Assembly: GCA_005776725.1 (NCBI GenBank)
Contig: SXOO01000272.1
Coordinates: 1-39,084, forward strand
DNA from: Pseudomonadota bacterium
GTDB taxonomy: Bacteria > Myxococcota_A > UBA9042 > GCA-2863065
Direction of reading: 5' to 3'
Length of the DNA: 39,084 nucleotides
The notes beneath the pieces are model-generated. The model worked only from the letters and a program-made list of their open reading frames with translations, was not told the DNA's origin and ran no database searches. The position numbers were made by a program, and so were the translations under genes. Every line of letters begins with the position of its first letter. Position 1 is the first letter of the stretch. Below, piece by piece: positions 8,801-16,483 of the stretch.

Positions 8801-10104
8801 ACGGCCAGCAGCTGGGTCGGCTTGTCTCGGGTGGCCTCCGAGGTCTTGTGGTAGTCCGTGCCGATGATGCGCAGCAGCTCTTCGAGCTCGACCAGCTCTT
8901 CCTTCTTGAACGCCTCGGAGAAGGCCGGAAGCACACGCCGATACCGCTCGGAGAGCGCGTCGACCTGCTTCTTGGTGGCGGTCTTGTCCCCCCCCTTGAA
9001 GGTGTTGTAGACCACCTCGCGTTGGTAGCGCGTGGCGCGGGGATCGGTGTCCCCCACCTCGTTCACGAGCAGCTCGTAGACCTGGCTGGAGGCGTGGTAG
9101 TTCGCGTCCGCCGTGTAGATCTGCGCGAGGGTCTCGCACAGCTGCACATAGATGTCCGCTGCCGTCTTCTTGAAGAACGCTACGGCCTTGCCCGGCGTCC
9201 CGATGTCGGCGTAGGCGCGCACCATGTCGGTGAGCGCGTCCTTCCGCAGGTCGAGAGAGACGCGCACGCCCTTGGCCTCTTGCGCCTTCGTCCACTGGAC
9301 GGTCTCGTAGAAGAGGTTGAGCGCCTTCGCCTTGTCGTCGAGGTTGTACCAGCACCAGCCCGACTTATAGATGGCGTAACCGAGCGCCGACGTGTCCCCG
9401 AACTGCTTGACCTTCTCGAAGAAGAGCAGCGCCTGCTGGAAGTCGTTCTTCGTGTCGAAGAAGTAGTCGCCGATGTTGAGGTAGGCGTCGGGGATACGAT
9501 CGCTGTTCGGCCGCTGGAGGACCAGCTTGGCGTAGTACTGATATCCCTCGTCGCGATCGCCCATCTGCGAGAGCAGATAGCCGAGCGCGAAGAGCACCTG
9601 GTCGAGGTCCTTGAAGGTGGGGTGCTCCCGCTCGATCTGCTGGTAGGTCTTGACCGACTCGGAGTGCCACTTCTTCATCTCGCCGAACAGCCGGTTCCGG
9701 AGGTCCGTCAGGCGGTCCACCTCCGGCTGGTTCTTCGCGTCCTCGGCGCCGATGAGCTCGGGCTGCAGCTCCTCTGCCAGGTAGTAGAAGTCTTCTCCCT
9801 TCTCCCAGTACTGCTGCGCCATGGTGATGAGGGTCTTCGGGCACTCGGGCGAGGCGTTGTCGCCGCACTCGAGCTCTACGATCTCGAGGAGCTGGTCGAT
9901 GCTGGCGTCACGAAGGGCCGCAGCCATGGCCTCGCGCTTCGGGCGCGTGGGCAGCTTGAACGAGGGACCCTTGGGCCCCTTCTCCGCCTTCCGCTCATCC
10001 TTGAAGGTGGTGATCCCGGGGGGCTTGTCCCCAGGAGGGGTCTGAGCCGCCGCTGTCGCCGCGGCGATCGTCGCAACGAGGAGCGCGACCTGACTGAACT
10101 TCAT
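5839..10104 (-). CDS. Giant periplasmic TPR protein, GltD/AgmU-like
   Basis: A 1421-residue protein with an N-terminal signal peptide (hydrophobic stretch ending in AAAQT, about residue 21). Tetratricopeptide-like helical repeats run along most of its length, for example near PDAYLNIGDYFFDTKN, APQALYNIGQIYQAIAVYSE and AAALHNLLGLTFIKLDD. The last 50 residues are a Glu/Ala/Pro-rich tail. GGAG lies about ten bases before the ATG. Myxococcus GltD (AgmU) is a similarly large TPR protein of the gliding complex, which makes it the best match for this position between another TPR gene and the CglF/GltG pair. TPR arrays are scaffold modules, so a scaffolding role in the periplasm is inferred. I give no symbol because TPR proteins cannot be assigned to orthologues by eye. 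Confidence 0.8.
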   Translation of the reverse strand: MKFSQVALLVATIAAATAAAQTPPGDKPPGITTFKDERKAEKGPKGPSFKLPTRPKREAMAAALRDASIDQLLEIVELECGDNASPECPKTLITMAQQYWEKGEDFYYLAEELQPELIGAEDAKNQPEVDRLTDLRNRLFGEMKKWHSESVKTYQQIEREHPTFKDLDQVLFALGYLLSQMGDRDEGYQYYAKLVLQRPNSDRIPDAYLNIGDYFFDTKNDFQQALLFFEKVKQFGDTSALGYAIYKSGWCWYNLDDKAKALNLFYETVQWTKAQEAKGVRVSLDLRKDALTDMVRAYADIGTPGKAVAFFKKTAADIYVQLCETLAQIYTADANYHASSQVYELLVNEVGDTDPRATRYQREVVYNTFKGGDKTATKKQVDALSERYRRVLPAFSEAFKKEELVELEELLRIIGTDYHKTSEATRDKPTQLLAVAIYEIYLEWFPDAKDAYVMTFNTAVLAEQMGDLDRAARLYEKVIAMDAAGLYTAPAAHQACLCRYKTVLKAAEKAQGSKVKKEGDPDGYNPREIPSDEQRLVDSCSKYIELAKVGQEGYADDVPPALYAVSSIYFEYNHFEQAAPLFQRLYGEYRVDAIGKGFLADAAKMLLAIYNLSNDIDNLYKWTDTFSRDPDLAKGEFGQLLSDIQAKRDFNVCRKMEFEKRYTEAGDCFMKYFKDFPTAKDRCEAVAKAAIVYKDARNIEKALGASETLYNDCNADPRAPQALYNIGQIYQAIAVYSEAAYYYELYAQNHGNHDETLLGRALARASIYRRALGQYEQAIKDSLQFYKRFPKNADAGDIYFDIGLIYESQQNWKAVTKHFTQYLKQYGSTSKPDYVIAAHAKMGIAHWRGGNRKAALAEFATALSAFNDLQAKAKAEGRQAEITEGGLDSVAASKFFEGEVVLDELKKVELKLPEKVFQANLQKKLELISSATDRMQEVAQFGRPHWEIAAFNRIGQAYQNLSESIENAPIPKNLPEDVKFEVQEEFRKRAEEVRNKSVEAYRICLERAKEKQWFNEYSDNCEQAVAKLDLEYKFTREVRPLPTFYRHNATVPFFLDAPAFKATLDAAREIRDWTAEKDRAEAVAKGFADASVGEDEGKGLVNQALVALRLRQFDKALELLTDAQAKAPSLAQAFGLEAETRQRLGRSGWETAAARATALDKFQSEALNTKAVTAVQTRDWSAVTVAARTALIGNAENLNAYQNLARSYYETGQYRMALLVCEEALKFAPDAAALHNLLGLTFIKLDDVRGALRSFVKAVETEPSSVEGHLNLASTVLNYADFARARKHYDVALRFEGDNQDALLGRAVALRGLADFVGARADYDVLFKAQPQNVDLRYNKCLLLAIYEEKIDEAIGVCSEFVAMAPPTHPKRVEITKRLEGLKQTLEFLKQEEEEKKNAPPAETPAEPPAEAAPEAPASEN

Positions 10105-10168
10105 TCGGAGTCTCCGGGGGTGTCGGGGCCGCGCCCCTCACGAGTGGTAGAACAGCGTGGGGAGCGGC

Positions 10169-11794
10169 TCATTCCGAGTCGGGCACGCCCGACTTGCCGT
10201 CGCCACCTTGGAGCAGCTTGTCGCCGCCTTCGGTCTTGGGGCGGCGGGTCTTGCGATCCGGGCAAATGGAGACGATGCCGACCGTGTAGCTGTCGAGCTC
10301 GTCCTTCCAGTACTCTCCGTCGAAGGGCCAGTACTGGTGCTCGCGGTCGATCTCGCCGGCGCCGACCTCCTCGGCCGCGAGGAGCTTCTCGTCGTCGCGG
10401 ACGCCCTTCTCCTGCATCTTGAGCGACTCGAACCGCACCTTGAGCCCGGCCGTGATGTGGTCTCGCAGCTCGTTGCGGATCGACTCGAGGCGGGTGCGCG
10501 CGAGCGAGCCGGCCTCGCCGATGACCAACGACCGGAAGGACGTGATCTCGTTGATGAGCTGCGCCGCGAAGCTGGTGAGCACCGCGTTCTGCGACAGCTT
10601 CTTCAGCGCGTCGATCTCCTCGTTGAGGTAGAGGATGAAGCCGAAGGAGCGCCCGAGGTTCTTGTCGGCCAGCGCGGCGTTGAAGATGCGCCGGAGGCGA
10701 GGCGAGATGTCCGTGTTGCTCTTCGAGAGGCGCGCGAGCCACCCGTAGAACTGGTTGGGATCGCGCGGCACCTTGAGCTGCTCGTCGAGCTCCTTGTAGA
10801 GGTCTCGGTAGCTCTTCAGGAAGCGGTTCACCGACTCGAGCGCGTCGCCGTAGTGACACGTGGAGTAGAGGATCGTGGCCTCGAGCACCCGCGCCTCGGG
10901 GAAGTACTCCTCCTCGAAGTACGGCGAGTTGAGCGTGTGGAGGTTACCGAGCGCGCGCCCGTATCGCTCCGTCTGGTAGTAGGCCCAGCTGACCTCGAGG
11001 AGGCTGTCCAGCCAGTCGTCTGCCGTCTCAGGGATCTGGTCGTAGTACTTAACCGCGGTGTCGTACTTCTGAACGGTGTAGAAGATTCGAGCCAGGGACA
11101 GCAGCGCCATCCGGTGGACCTTCTGACCCACCTCGGAGGTGAGGCCCCGCTGCAGCTTGAACCGAAGGATGGCCTTGAACGCCTCACTGGCAGCCTTCGC
11201 GTTGTTGTTTCGGACGTGGACGACGCCCTCGAAGTACCGCGCCTTCAGCGCGATCTCCTCCGTGGCGTCCGAGACCTGGCTCAACGCCTTGAGCGCCGGC
11301 TTCCGGGTGCCCTGGTAGTAGTGGAACTGGCCGACGTAGAGGTTGATCCGGTCCTTGATCTCGGCGGAGTAGGCGCTCTCCTCGAATTCTGCCATCCGCT
11401 CGAGGGTGGCCGTCTCGCCCGGGATCTTCTCGTGGATGGCCACGAGCCACGGGAGGACGTCGTTGTACCGGGCCGCGCGCGGCTCGGCGTCGAGCACCTT
11501 CTCGAAGTAGAGGTAGCTCGAGCGGTAGTAGCCGAGGTTGAAGAGTGCCACGCCCGTGAGGAACTCGGCGTCGTGGTAATAGGCTGCCGAGTCGTCGCCG
11601 CCGTCGAGCACCTCGATGAGCTTGGCGAGGCCCTCGTAGAACTTCCCGTCACCCAGCTGTCCCTCGGCGGCCGAGACCAACTGCGCCAGCTCGGTGTCCG
11701 AGCGGAGCGTGAGGCCCTCCTCCGGCGGCGTCTGGGCGACCGCGAGGGGCGAGACCGCGAGGAGCACGGCGAGCAGGCGACGGGTCACGGTCAT
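10169..11794 (-). CDS. Secreted TPR-like protein, first gene of the gliding-type operon
   Basis: A 541-residue protein. The open frame reaches 11839, but the ATG at 11794 is preceded by GGAG at a good distance and begins a textbook signal peptide (MTVTRRLLAVLLAVSPLAVA, cleavage before QTPP), so that start is chosen. The body is alpha-helical with Tyr-rich TPR-like units (for example VALFNLGYYRSSYLYFEKVL and GQFHYYQGTRKPALKAL). A more polar, Arg/Glu-rich segment runs from about 350 to 500. The C-terminal part has two Trp/Tyr-rich lines and a Lys/Gly-rich end. It lies 64 bases upstream of the giant TPR gene and is the first gene after a strong divergent promoter. AglT and GltE are the known TPR gliding proteins of similar size. 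I cannot decide between them. Confidence 0.75.
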   Translation of the reverse strand: MTVTRRLLAVLLAVSPLAVAQTPPEEGLTLRSDTELAQLVSAAEGQLGDGKFYEGLAKLIEVLDGGDDSAAYYHDAEFLTGVALFNLGYYRSSYLYFEKVLDAEPRAARYNDVLPWLVAIHEKIPGETATLERMAEFEESAYSAEIKDRINLYVGQFHYYQGTRKPALKALSQVSDATEEIALKARYFEGVVHVRNNNAKAASEAFKAILRFKLQRGLTSEVGQKVHRMALLSLARIFYTVQKYDTAVKYYDQIPETADDWLDSLLEVSWAYYQTERYGRALGNLHTLNSPYFEEEYFPEARVLEATILYSTCHYGDALESVNRFLKSYRDLYKELDEQLKVPRDPNQFYGWLARLSKSNTDISPRLRRIFNAALADKNLGRSFGFILYLNEEIDALKKLSQNAVLTSFAAQLINEITSFRSLVIGEAGSLARTRLESIRNELRDHITAGLKVRFESLKMQEKGVRDDEKLLAAEEVGAGEIDREHQYWPFDGEYWKDELDSYTVGIVSICPDRKTRRPKTEGGDKLLQGGDGKSGVPDSE

Positions 11795-11906
11795 TCGGGG
11801 CTCCACGAAGCGACGAACGGGATCTAGGCGCCGGGCCACCCGAACGAAGCGCGCGCCCTCTCGGGCTGGCGTGCTCGCCCGGGAGGTCGAGGCGCAGGCC
11901 GCAGGG

Positions 11907-11936
11907 AGCGTAGTTCCGGGGCTTTCCAGCTGTCAA
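11907..11936 (-). promoter_or_regulatory. Probable main promoter of the motility operon
   Basis: On the minus strand, a perfect -35 TTGACA (11936-11931) is followed after 18 bases by TACGCT (11912-11907), a weak -10. Transcription would start near 11900, giving a leader of about 105 bases before the ATG at 11794. The -35 box is one arm of an inverted repeat shared with the divergent promoter. Confidence 0.5.
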
Positions 11937-11966
11937 CCGACGGCGCCCCCGAACGTCGCGTTGACA
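11931..11966. promoter_or_regulatory. Inverted repeat containing both divergent -35 boxes
   Basis: TGTCAACCGACG (11931-11942) and CGTCGCGTTGACA (11954-11966) are reverse complements except for one extra base, around an 11-base centre. Each arm ends in a perfect TTGACA pointing outward. A dimeric regulator bound here would cover both promoters at once. Confidence 0.55.
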
Positions 11967-11989
11967 CGCCGGTGCCCCCAGCCTAGAAC
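11961..11989 (+). promoter_or_regulatory. Promoter of the beta-barrel/lipoprotein/rsmB operon
   Basis: TTGACA (11961-11966), a 17-base spacer and TAGAAC (11984-11989) form a good sigma-70-type promoter. Only eight bases separate the -10 box from the ATG at 11998. Transcription should therefore start within a few bases of the start codon, giving a leaderless or nearly leaderless mRNA. Confidence 0.6.
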
Positions 11990-11997
11990 CGGCGGTC

Positions 11998-13296
11998 ATG
12001 CGTGCCCTCTCCTTCGCCCTGACCATCCTCGCCGCAACCCAGGGTGCGCGAGCGGCTGAGGTCACCAGCGTCCTCGACGCCTTCGACGGAGACAAAGTCT
12101 GGGACGGGGCCTTCGGGGTGCGTTTCCAGCACGTGGAGCGGCGCGCCCAGGTGCTCCGCGAGTGGATCTGTCAGTCAGACAACGCCCTCGGCGACCCGTC
12201 CGGCAGAAACCCGCTGTGCCCGGACGGCAACGAGGTGCTCGACTCGAAGCAGCTGGCGTTCACCGAGTCGATCGACATCGTCAACATCGATCTTCGGGGC
12301 GGACTTTGGCGCGACCTCGAGGTCTTCGTCACGGTGCCCATCATCGTGTCGTGGTCCACTGATCTCTCGTATGCCGACGGCGTGGACGGCTCCAACTCCC
12401 TGGTCGCGTCGCCGGTTATCCCGTCGCTCTTCAGCGTCCCGTCGTCCAACTCGGGGCGCGCTGGGATCGGCGACCTCGTCATCGGCGTGAAGTGGGCACC
12501 CATCAGCAACGCCCGCGACCAGGGGCTCCCCACGTGGCTCGTGGGCATCGACTACACGGCGCCCACCGGGGAAGCCCGCACCGCCGGCGGCAGCGGGGTC
12601 GGCAGCGCGGTGCACGTGCTCGGGCTCCAGACGGCGATCAGCCGTCAGTTCGGCATGGTGGACCCGTACCTGCACCTCACCGGGCGGCTTCGCTTTCCGT
12701 CCGCCGACGGTCCGTTCAAGTTCGAGCGCACCACCCAGACCCTGATCTCGCCCGGTCACTCCCTGGAGATCGCGTTCGGCACGGAGATCTACCCCTGGCA
12801 CGACCCCTCCGACGAGGGGAGCTGGTTGTCGATCGACGTCGCGTTCCGGGCCAGCTACACCGGAGAGGGCCGCGAATACACCGAGCTGTTCGACGCGCTC
12901 GGCTCGAGCGGGTGCGACCCCAGCACCGGCTGCACCCGTACCACCTTCGCTCGCGGCGAGCGCACCCCCAGCGGTGGCCTACGCAAGACGGACGGCGTCA
13001 CCGACGTGGAGCACTACGCCGATGTCGGCGGGCACCTCGGCGTGGTCTATCAGCCCATGCGTTGGCTCAAGGCGCGGCTCGCGTTCGACTATATGTACAC
13101 GACCGAGCACTTCCTCACATTCGCGGATGCCGGCCGCGACCTCGACCAGAACCTGCAGGTCGACGCCGTGAACCAGGACCTCGTGAACGAGTTCAACCCG
13201 TTCTACAACGAGTCCACGGACTCCTTCGGGCACCGCTTCCGCGTGGCCGACAAGCACACCTACACGATCATGCTGAGCGTGGAAGGCCAGTTCTAG
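11998..13296 (+). CDS. Predicted outer-membrane beta-barrel protein
   Basis: A 432-residue protein with a signal peptide (MRALSFALTILAATQGARAA). Alternating hydrophobic/polar strands follow throughout (for example VFVTVPIIVSWS and GVVYQPMRWLKARLAF). It ends in a strand finishing with Phe (TIMLSVEGQF), the typical last residue for outer-membrane insertion. It diverges from the gliding-type operon with a shared promoter region. Myxobacterial gliding clusters include predicted outer-membrane barrels (GltA, GltB, GltH), so this may be one of them; that is inference from position. A short Cys-containing loop near residues 57-76 (Cys, then NPLCPDG) could form a disulfide. The following lipoprotein gene starts four bases after its stop, so the two are co-transcribed. 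Confidence 0.75.
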   Translation: MRALSFALTILAATQGARAAEVTSVLDAFDGDKVWDGAFGVRFQHVERRAQVLREWICQSDNALGDPSGRNPLCPDGNEVLDSKQLAFTESIDIVNIDLRGGLWRDLEVFVTVPIIVSWSTDLSYADGVDGSNSLVASPVIPSLFSVPSSNSGRAGIGDLVIGVKWAPISNARDQGLPTWLVGIDYTAPTGEARTAGGSGVGSAVHVLGLQTAISRQFGMVDPYLHLTGRLRFPSADGPFKFERTTQTLISPGHSLEIAFGTEIYPWHDPSDEGSWLSIDVAFRASYTGEGREYTELFDALGSSGCDPSTGCTRTTFARGERTPSGGLRKTDGVTDVEHYADVGGHLGVVYQPMRWLKARLAFDYMYTTEHFLTFADAGRDLDQNLQVDAVNQDLVNEFNPFYNESTDSFGHRFRVADKHTYTIMLSVEGQF

Positions 13297-13300
13297 ACCC

Positions 13301-14389
13301 TTGGCTCCAAGCGGCGTTCCCGAATCGTTGAGCGTCCGTTCGAAGCTCTGGGCCGGCCTCTTGTGCGTCCTGTGCCAGCTCGCGGCATGCACTCGAACAC
13401 CCGCTTCCGAGCCAGCCTCCCCTCCCCCCGTGTCGCGTGACGTAGCGCTGCCCACGGTGGCGGCGCCTGCGCCGACCCGGATGGAGCTCCCCGCCGGTCC
13501 CGAGGCCAGCCCAGCGGGTGGCGGTTCACCCAGCGGGGCTCCCGGGGAGCCGGACGCCAAGGGCGAGCCCGCCGCCATCGAGCAACCGGGCGGCAAGAAG
13601 GCCGCTCGCGACAAGCTTCGGCGCGACGTGGACGACAAAGCCGAGACCCGGAACGACCCGGACGTGGCGGCCTTCCTAGCGCATCGCCTCGAGCTCGTGG
13701 ACCACATCGTCACGCTGCGCGTGCGCGCGGAGGCGGGCAGCTACTTCAACTGCCATTACAAGGGGCGCGCCGACTCGTATTACCACCTGAGGCTCCGAGG
13801 CGACGGCAGCGCGTGGCTCGATGGTTATCTGCCCCGCGGTGGCGCCGCCGACGAGATCTGGCGCGATCTCCAAAAGAAGCCCAACGTCGCGTTGACCGTT
13901 CGGGTCATCTTGCGCGCAGCCACCGTGTCGAGCGTGTGCTTCTCCCAGGTGGAGATCATCGAGGCTCAGCGGGGCTGGGACTACACCCGCGGCCACCTCG
14001 CGGTCCCCGGTGGACGCGCCCGGTTCCTCGCCAACCAGCGACCCTCCGAGGCGCCGAAGAACGTGCTGCCCGTGGATGCTTTCCTGGCGGCGCGTGGGCG
14101 CTTCATCGGGAAGGAGGTCACCTTCCGAGTTCGGGCCCGCCTCGACAACTACTATCAGTGTCGTTACGCGGACGCCGAACGCACGCACTACGCGGTCCTC
14201 CTACAGGGCGAGGGCTTCAAGGGCCTGCGCGCGTACGCGCTGCGCGACGGCGTCGGACGGCGGCTGGCTGACCGGCTCGCGGCTGACGAGGGCGCGGCGC
14301 TCCGGGTGAAGGTCACCGTTCCGGAGGGACGCTTCGACCCGCTGTGCACCGATCAGGTAGAGGTCGTGGACTTCGAGGACGGCTGGTGA
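13301..14389 (+). CDS. Lipoprotein with two tandem copies of an unnamed domain
   Basis: Begins with TTG at 13301 (an alternative TTG at 13328 gives a shorter, neater signal peptide). Leu-rich residues lead to a lipobox LAAC near residue 30. A Pro/Ala/Gly-rich linker of about 75 residues follows. Two copies of a domain of roughly 100 residues come next, about 125-225 and 248-360. Each begins Ala-Phe-Leu-Ala, carries a Val-Thr-(Leu/Phe)-Arg-Val-Arg-Ala strand and a Tyr-x-x-Cys-x-Tyr motif (YFNCHY, YYQCRY), and ends with a Cys-x-x-Gln-Val-Glu strand before a Trp. The two Cys per copy could pair. I do not recognise the family. Co-transcription with the barrel suggests an envelope role. The stop overlaps the rsmB start by four bases (GTGA). 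Confidence 0.75.
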   Translation: MAPSGVPESLSVRSKLWAGLLCVLCQLAACTRTPASEPASPPPVSRDVALPTVAAPAPTRMELPAGPEASPAGGGSPSGAPGEPDAKGEPAAIEQPGGKKAARDKLRRDVDDKAETRNDPDVAAFLAHRLELVDHIVTLRVRAEAGSYFNCHYKGRADSYYHLRLRGDGSAWLDGYLPRGGAADEIWRDLQKKPNVALTVRVILRAATVSSVCFSQVEIIEAQRGWDYTRGHLAVPGGRARFLANQRPSEAPKNVLPVDAFLAARGRFIGKEVTFRVRARLDNYYQCRYADAERTHYAVLLQGEGFKGLRAYALRDGVGRRLADRLAADEGAALRVKVTVPEGRFDPLCTDQVEVVDFEDGW

Positions 14390-15624
14390 GCAGCGACGGA
14401 CGGCAGTTGGCGCTGCGTTGCCTCGGTCGGCTCGACCGGGAGCCGCAGCGAGCGGCGCAGGCGGTCGTGCGCGAGGTGCTCGACGGGCCGGATGTTCGCG
14501 GCACGGAGGAGCGGGAGCGCGGGCTCGCCACCGAGCTCACGTACGGCGCTCTGCGGTGGCGGCTCTGGCTGGACGCGTGCATCGCGGAGCGCGTAGCGCG
14601 GCCGCCGGCGGACCCGGAGGTGCAGAACCTCTTGCGAATCGGGGCGCTGCAGCTGCTGGTGCTCGACCGGATCCCGGCGCACGCCGCCGTCCACGCAACG
14701 GTCGACCTGGCCCGCCGCGTGCGAGGCGAGCGCATCTCCGGGTTCATCAACGGGGTGCTGCGGTCGCTCGAGCGCGACCGCGAGGCCCTGCGTCAACCCG
14801 CGCGCGCGCAGCTCGGCGCACACCCGCAGTGGCTCGTCGACCGGCTCCGCGCCTGGGTGGGCGAAGAGCGGCTCCAGGCCGTGTTGGCGGTGAACCTTAC
14901 GCCGCCGCCCGTCGCGCTGCGCCTCCATCCGCGCACCCCGCCCGAGGCTCTGCCGGAGAGCACGCCGTCGGAGCTGCCGGGCGTGGTCTTCGTAGACTCC
15001 GAGCCGCGCCGAGTCCGCGACGGCGTGCGGGACGGGCTGTGGATCCACCAGGATCCGTCCAGCGCGGCCGCCGTCGCGCTGCTGGATGTGCAGCCAGGGC
15101 ATCGCGTCCTGGAGCTGTGCGCCGGCCGGGGCGTGAAGACCAGCCAGCTGGCAATGGCGCTGCAGGGAGACGCGGAGCGAGCGCCCGAAACGCTCATCGC
15201 GATGGACCTCTCCCCCCACAAGCTGGCCGCTGCGCGCCGTCTGGTTCGCCGATGGACGGGCGCCGAGGCGCTGGTCACGGTGGCGGCGGACGCCACGCGG
15301 CCGCTGCCGCTGACTCGCGGGCTGCTCTTCGACCGCATCCTGCTGGACGCCCCGTGCTCGGGCCTCGGCGTGATCCGCCGGCGCCCGGAGACCCTGTGGC
15401 GGAGGACACCCGAGGACATCGAGGTGCTCGCGGCGATGCAGACGGCCATGCTGGCCGAGGCCCTCCGGTGGCTCGCGCCCGGCGGACAGCTGATCTACTC
15501 CGTGTGCACCATCTCGCCCGAAGAGACCACAGCGGTCACTGCGCCGCATGGCCCCGTGGACGAGCGCCTCACCCTGCCGGGCGAGCGCGCCGATGGGTTC
15601 TACGTCGCGCGGTTCACCCGCTGA
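14386..15624 (+). CDS. rsmB: 16S rRNA (cytosine-967-C5)-methyltransferase RsmB
   Basis: A 412-residue enzyme that methylates C967 of 16S rRNA with S-adenosylmethionine. An N-terminal NusB-like helical RNA-binding region (residues about 1-140) is followed by the Rossmann methyltransferase domain with the AdoMet motif LELCAGRGVKTSQL. The two catalytic cysteines are present: Cys324 in DAPCSGLG and Cys374 in YSVCTISPEE, at almost the same positions as in the Escherichia coli enzyme. The open frame begins at 14344, but GTG at 14386 overlaps the preceding stop as GTGA with GAGG in front, giving translational coupling, so I place the start there. A housekeeping gene in an otherwise envelope-related operon. 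Confidence 0.93.
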   Translation: MSSDGRQLALRCLGRLDREPQRAAQAVVREVLDGPDVRGTEERERGLATELTYGALRWRLWLDACIAERVARPPADPEVQNLLRIGALQLLVLDRIPAHAAVHATVDLARRVRGERISGFINGVLRSLERDREALRQPARAQLGAHPQWLVDRLRAWVGEERLQAVLAVNLTPPPVALRLHPRTPPEALPESTPSELPGVVFVDSEPRRVRDGVRDGLWIHQDPSSAAAVALLDVQPGHRVLELCAGRGVKTSQLAMALQGDAERAPETLIAMDLSPHKLAAARRLVRRWTGAEALVTVAADATRPLPLTRGLLFDRILLDAPCSGLGVIRRRPETLWRRTPEDIEVLAAMQTAMLAEALRWLAPGGQLIYSVCTISPEETTAVTAPHGPVDERLTLPGERADGFYVARFTR

Positions 15625-16009
15625 TTCGGAGCCGGGCCGTTGCCGCCGCTGGTCGAGCGGCAGCACGAGCGTGCTGAAGCAACCGCGGTTCGTCACCCGC
15701 GGACGGGGCTCATCTCGTTCGGCTGCATCACGTTCGCCAGCGCGTTATCCGTCGGGGTCTTCAGCAGGGTCGCGTCTCTCACGGACGAGAGCCCGGCGGC
15801 CATCGTTCCCCTTGCTGGCGTTGCGCTTCGTTGCGGCGGCCACTTGCTCGTTGCCGGCTACCTCGCCCCGGCCCGCTCGAGGTCGACAACCCGGCCCTGG
15901 CGCGCAAAGACGGCGAGACCACGGCGCCTTGATGACCGGCGCCGCCGCGCTTCCTGCATGTTGTTGGCAGCCGGCTCGCGACCAGGTCGGCCGCAAGGTG
16001 CTGCGCGGA
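15625..16009. other. 385-base gap without a convincing gene
   Basis: This stretch lies between convergent genes. Long open frames exist on both strands but read as low-complexity Arg/Pro/Ala text. One short minus-strand frame (15803-15693, 36 residues, containing TLLKTPTDNALANV) has an almost uniformly G/C third codon position and a Gly-rich purine run before its ATG. It may be a small gene or the remnant of a larger one. No hairpin with a T-run, repeat or RNA gene was seen. Confidence 0.5.
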
Positions 16010-16483
16010 TCACCCTGGGGTCCTCCGTTGGCGTTGGACCAGCAGCGCCGACTCCAGCATCGGCATCGTAGCCCGGTCTTTGGGGCGGTCGGCCGCTCGC
16101 TTCATGTCGATGACGTCACTCAGGCTGGCCACCAACGCGACCTGGGAGCCCACACTCACGAGCTCCGCCCGCGACCGCAGGGACTCGAATCGGAAACGGT
16201 CGGACGGGGGCAGCATGAAGTCGATCGGCAGGGGAAAACCCTCGAGGCGCCGACCGTTCGAGGCTGGCTCGAACGGCGTCGTGACCACAGCCCCCAACCG
16301 GCGGGCGACCATCTCTATCTTGCGATCATTGGCCATCGACTTCCCCACCAGGAGTTCGGCGTCGAGTGTCGTCACGGGAACACCGTGGAGGATTGCAGCG
16401 GTGTTGCCAATTACGAGCGCCTCCAGGCGACACGCGGCAACTGCCGCGAGCAACGCCTCGAGCAAGGCGTCTTCAGTAGACAA
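16010..16483 (-). CDS. Nucleotidyltransferase-fold protein (MNT/AbiEii-like), degenerate active site
   Basis: 157 residues from TTG at 16483, chosen because GGAGG lies six bases upstream; a GTG at 16519 is possible but has no ribosome site. The motif order is that of small antitoxin- or AbiEii-type nucleotidyltransferases: a strand and Gly (ALVIGNTAAILHG), Val-Thr-Thr before an acidic strand, and near the end a Lys-Arg-Ala-Ala-Asp-Arg-Pro-Lys-Asp helix. The usual catalytic Asp-x-Asp is replaced by Asp-Ala-Glu (TLDAELLV) and the Gly-Gly/Gly-Ser by Gly-Asn, so catalysis is doubtful. It overlaps the small upstream gene by 11 bases. The pair resembles a toxin-antitoxin-like module by architecture, though no known toxin is recognised. 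Confidence 0.6.
   Translation of the reverse strand: MSTEDALLEALLAAVAACRLEALVIGNTAAILHGVPVTTLDAELLVGKSMANDRKIEMVARRLGAVVTTPFEPASNGRRLEGFPLPIDFMLPPSDRFRFESLRSRAELVSVGSQVALVASLSDVIDMKRAADRPKDRATMPMLESALLVQRQRRTPG

Noticed and set aside
8383..10422. Long plus-strand open frame across two TPR genes
   Set aside because: Antisense shadow: it spans two real genes and their gap, has no recognisable domain, and the minus strand has signal peptides and TPRs.
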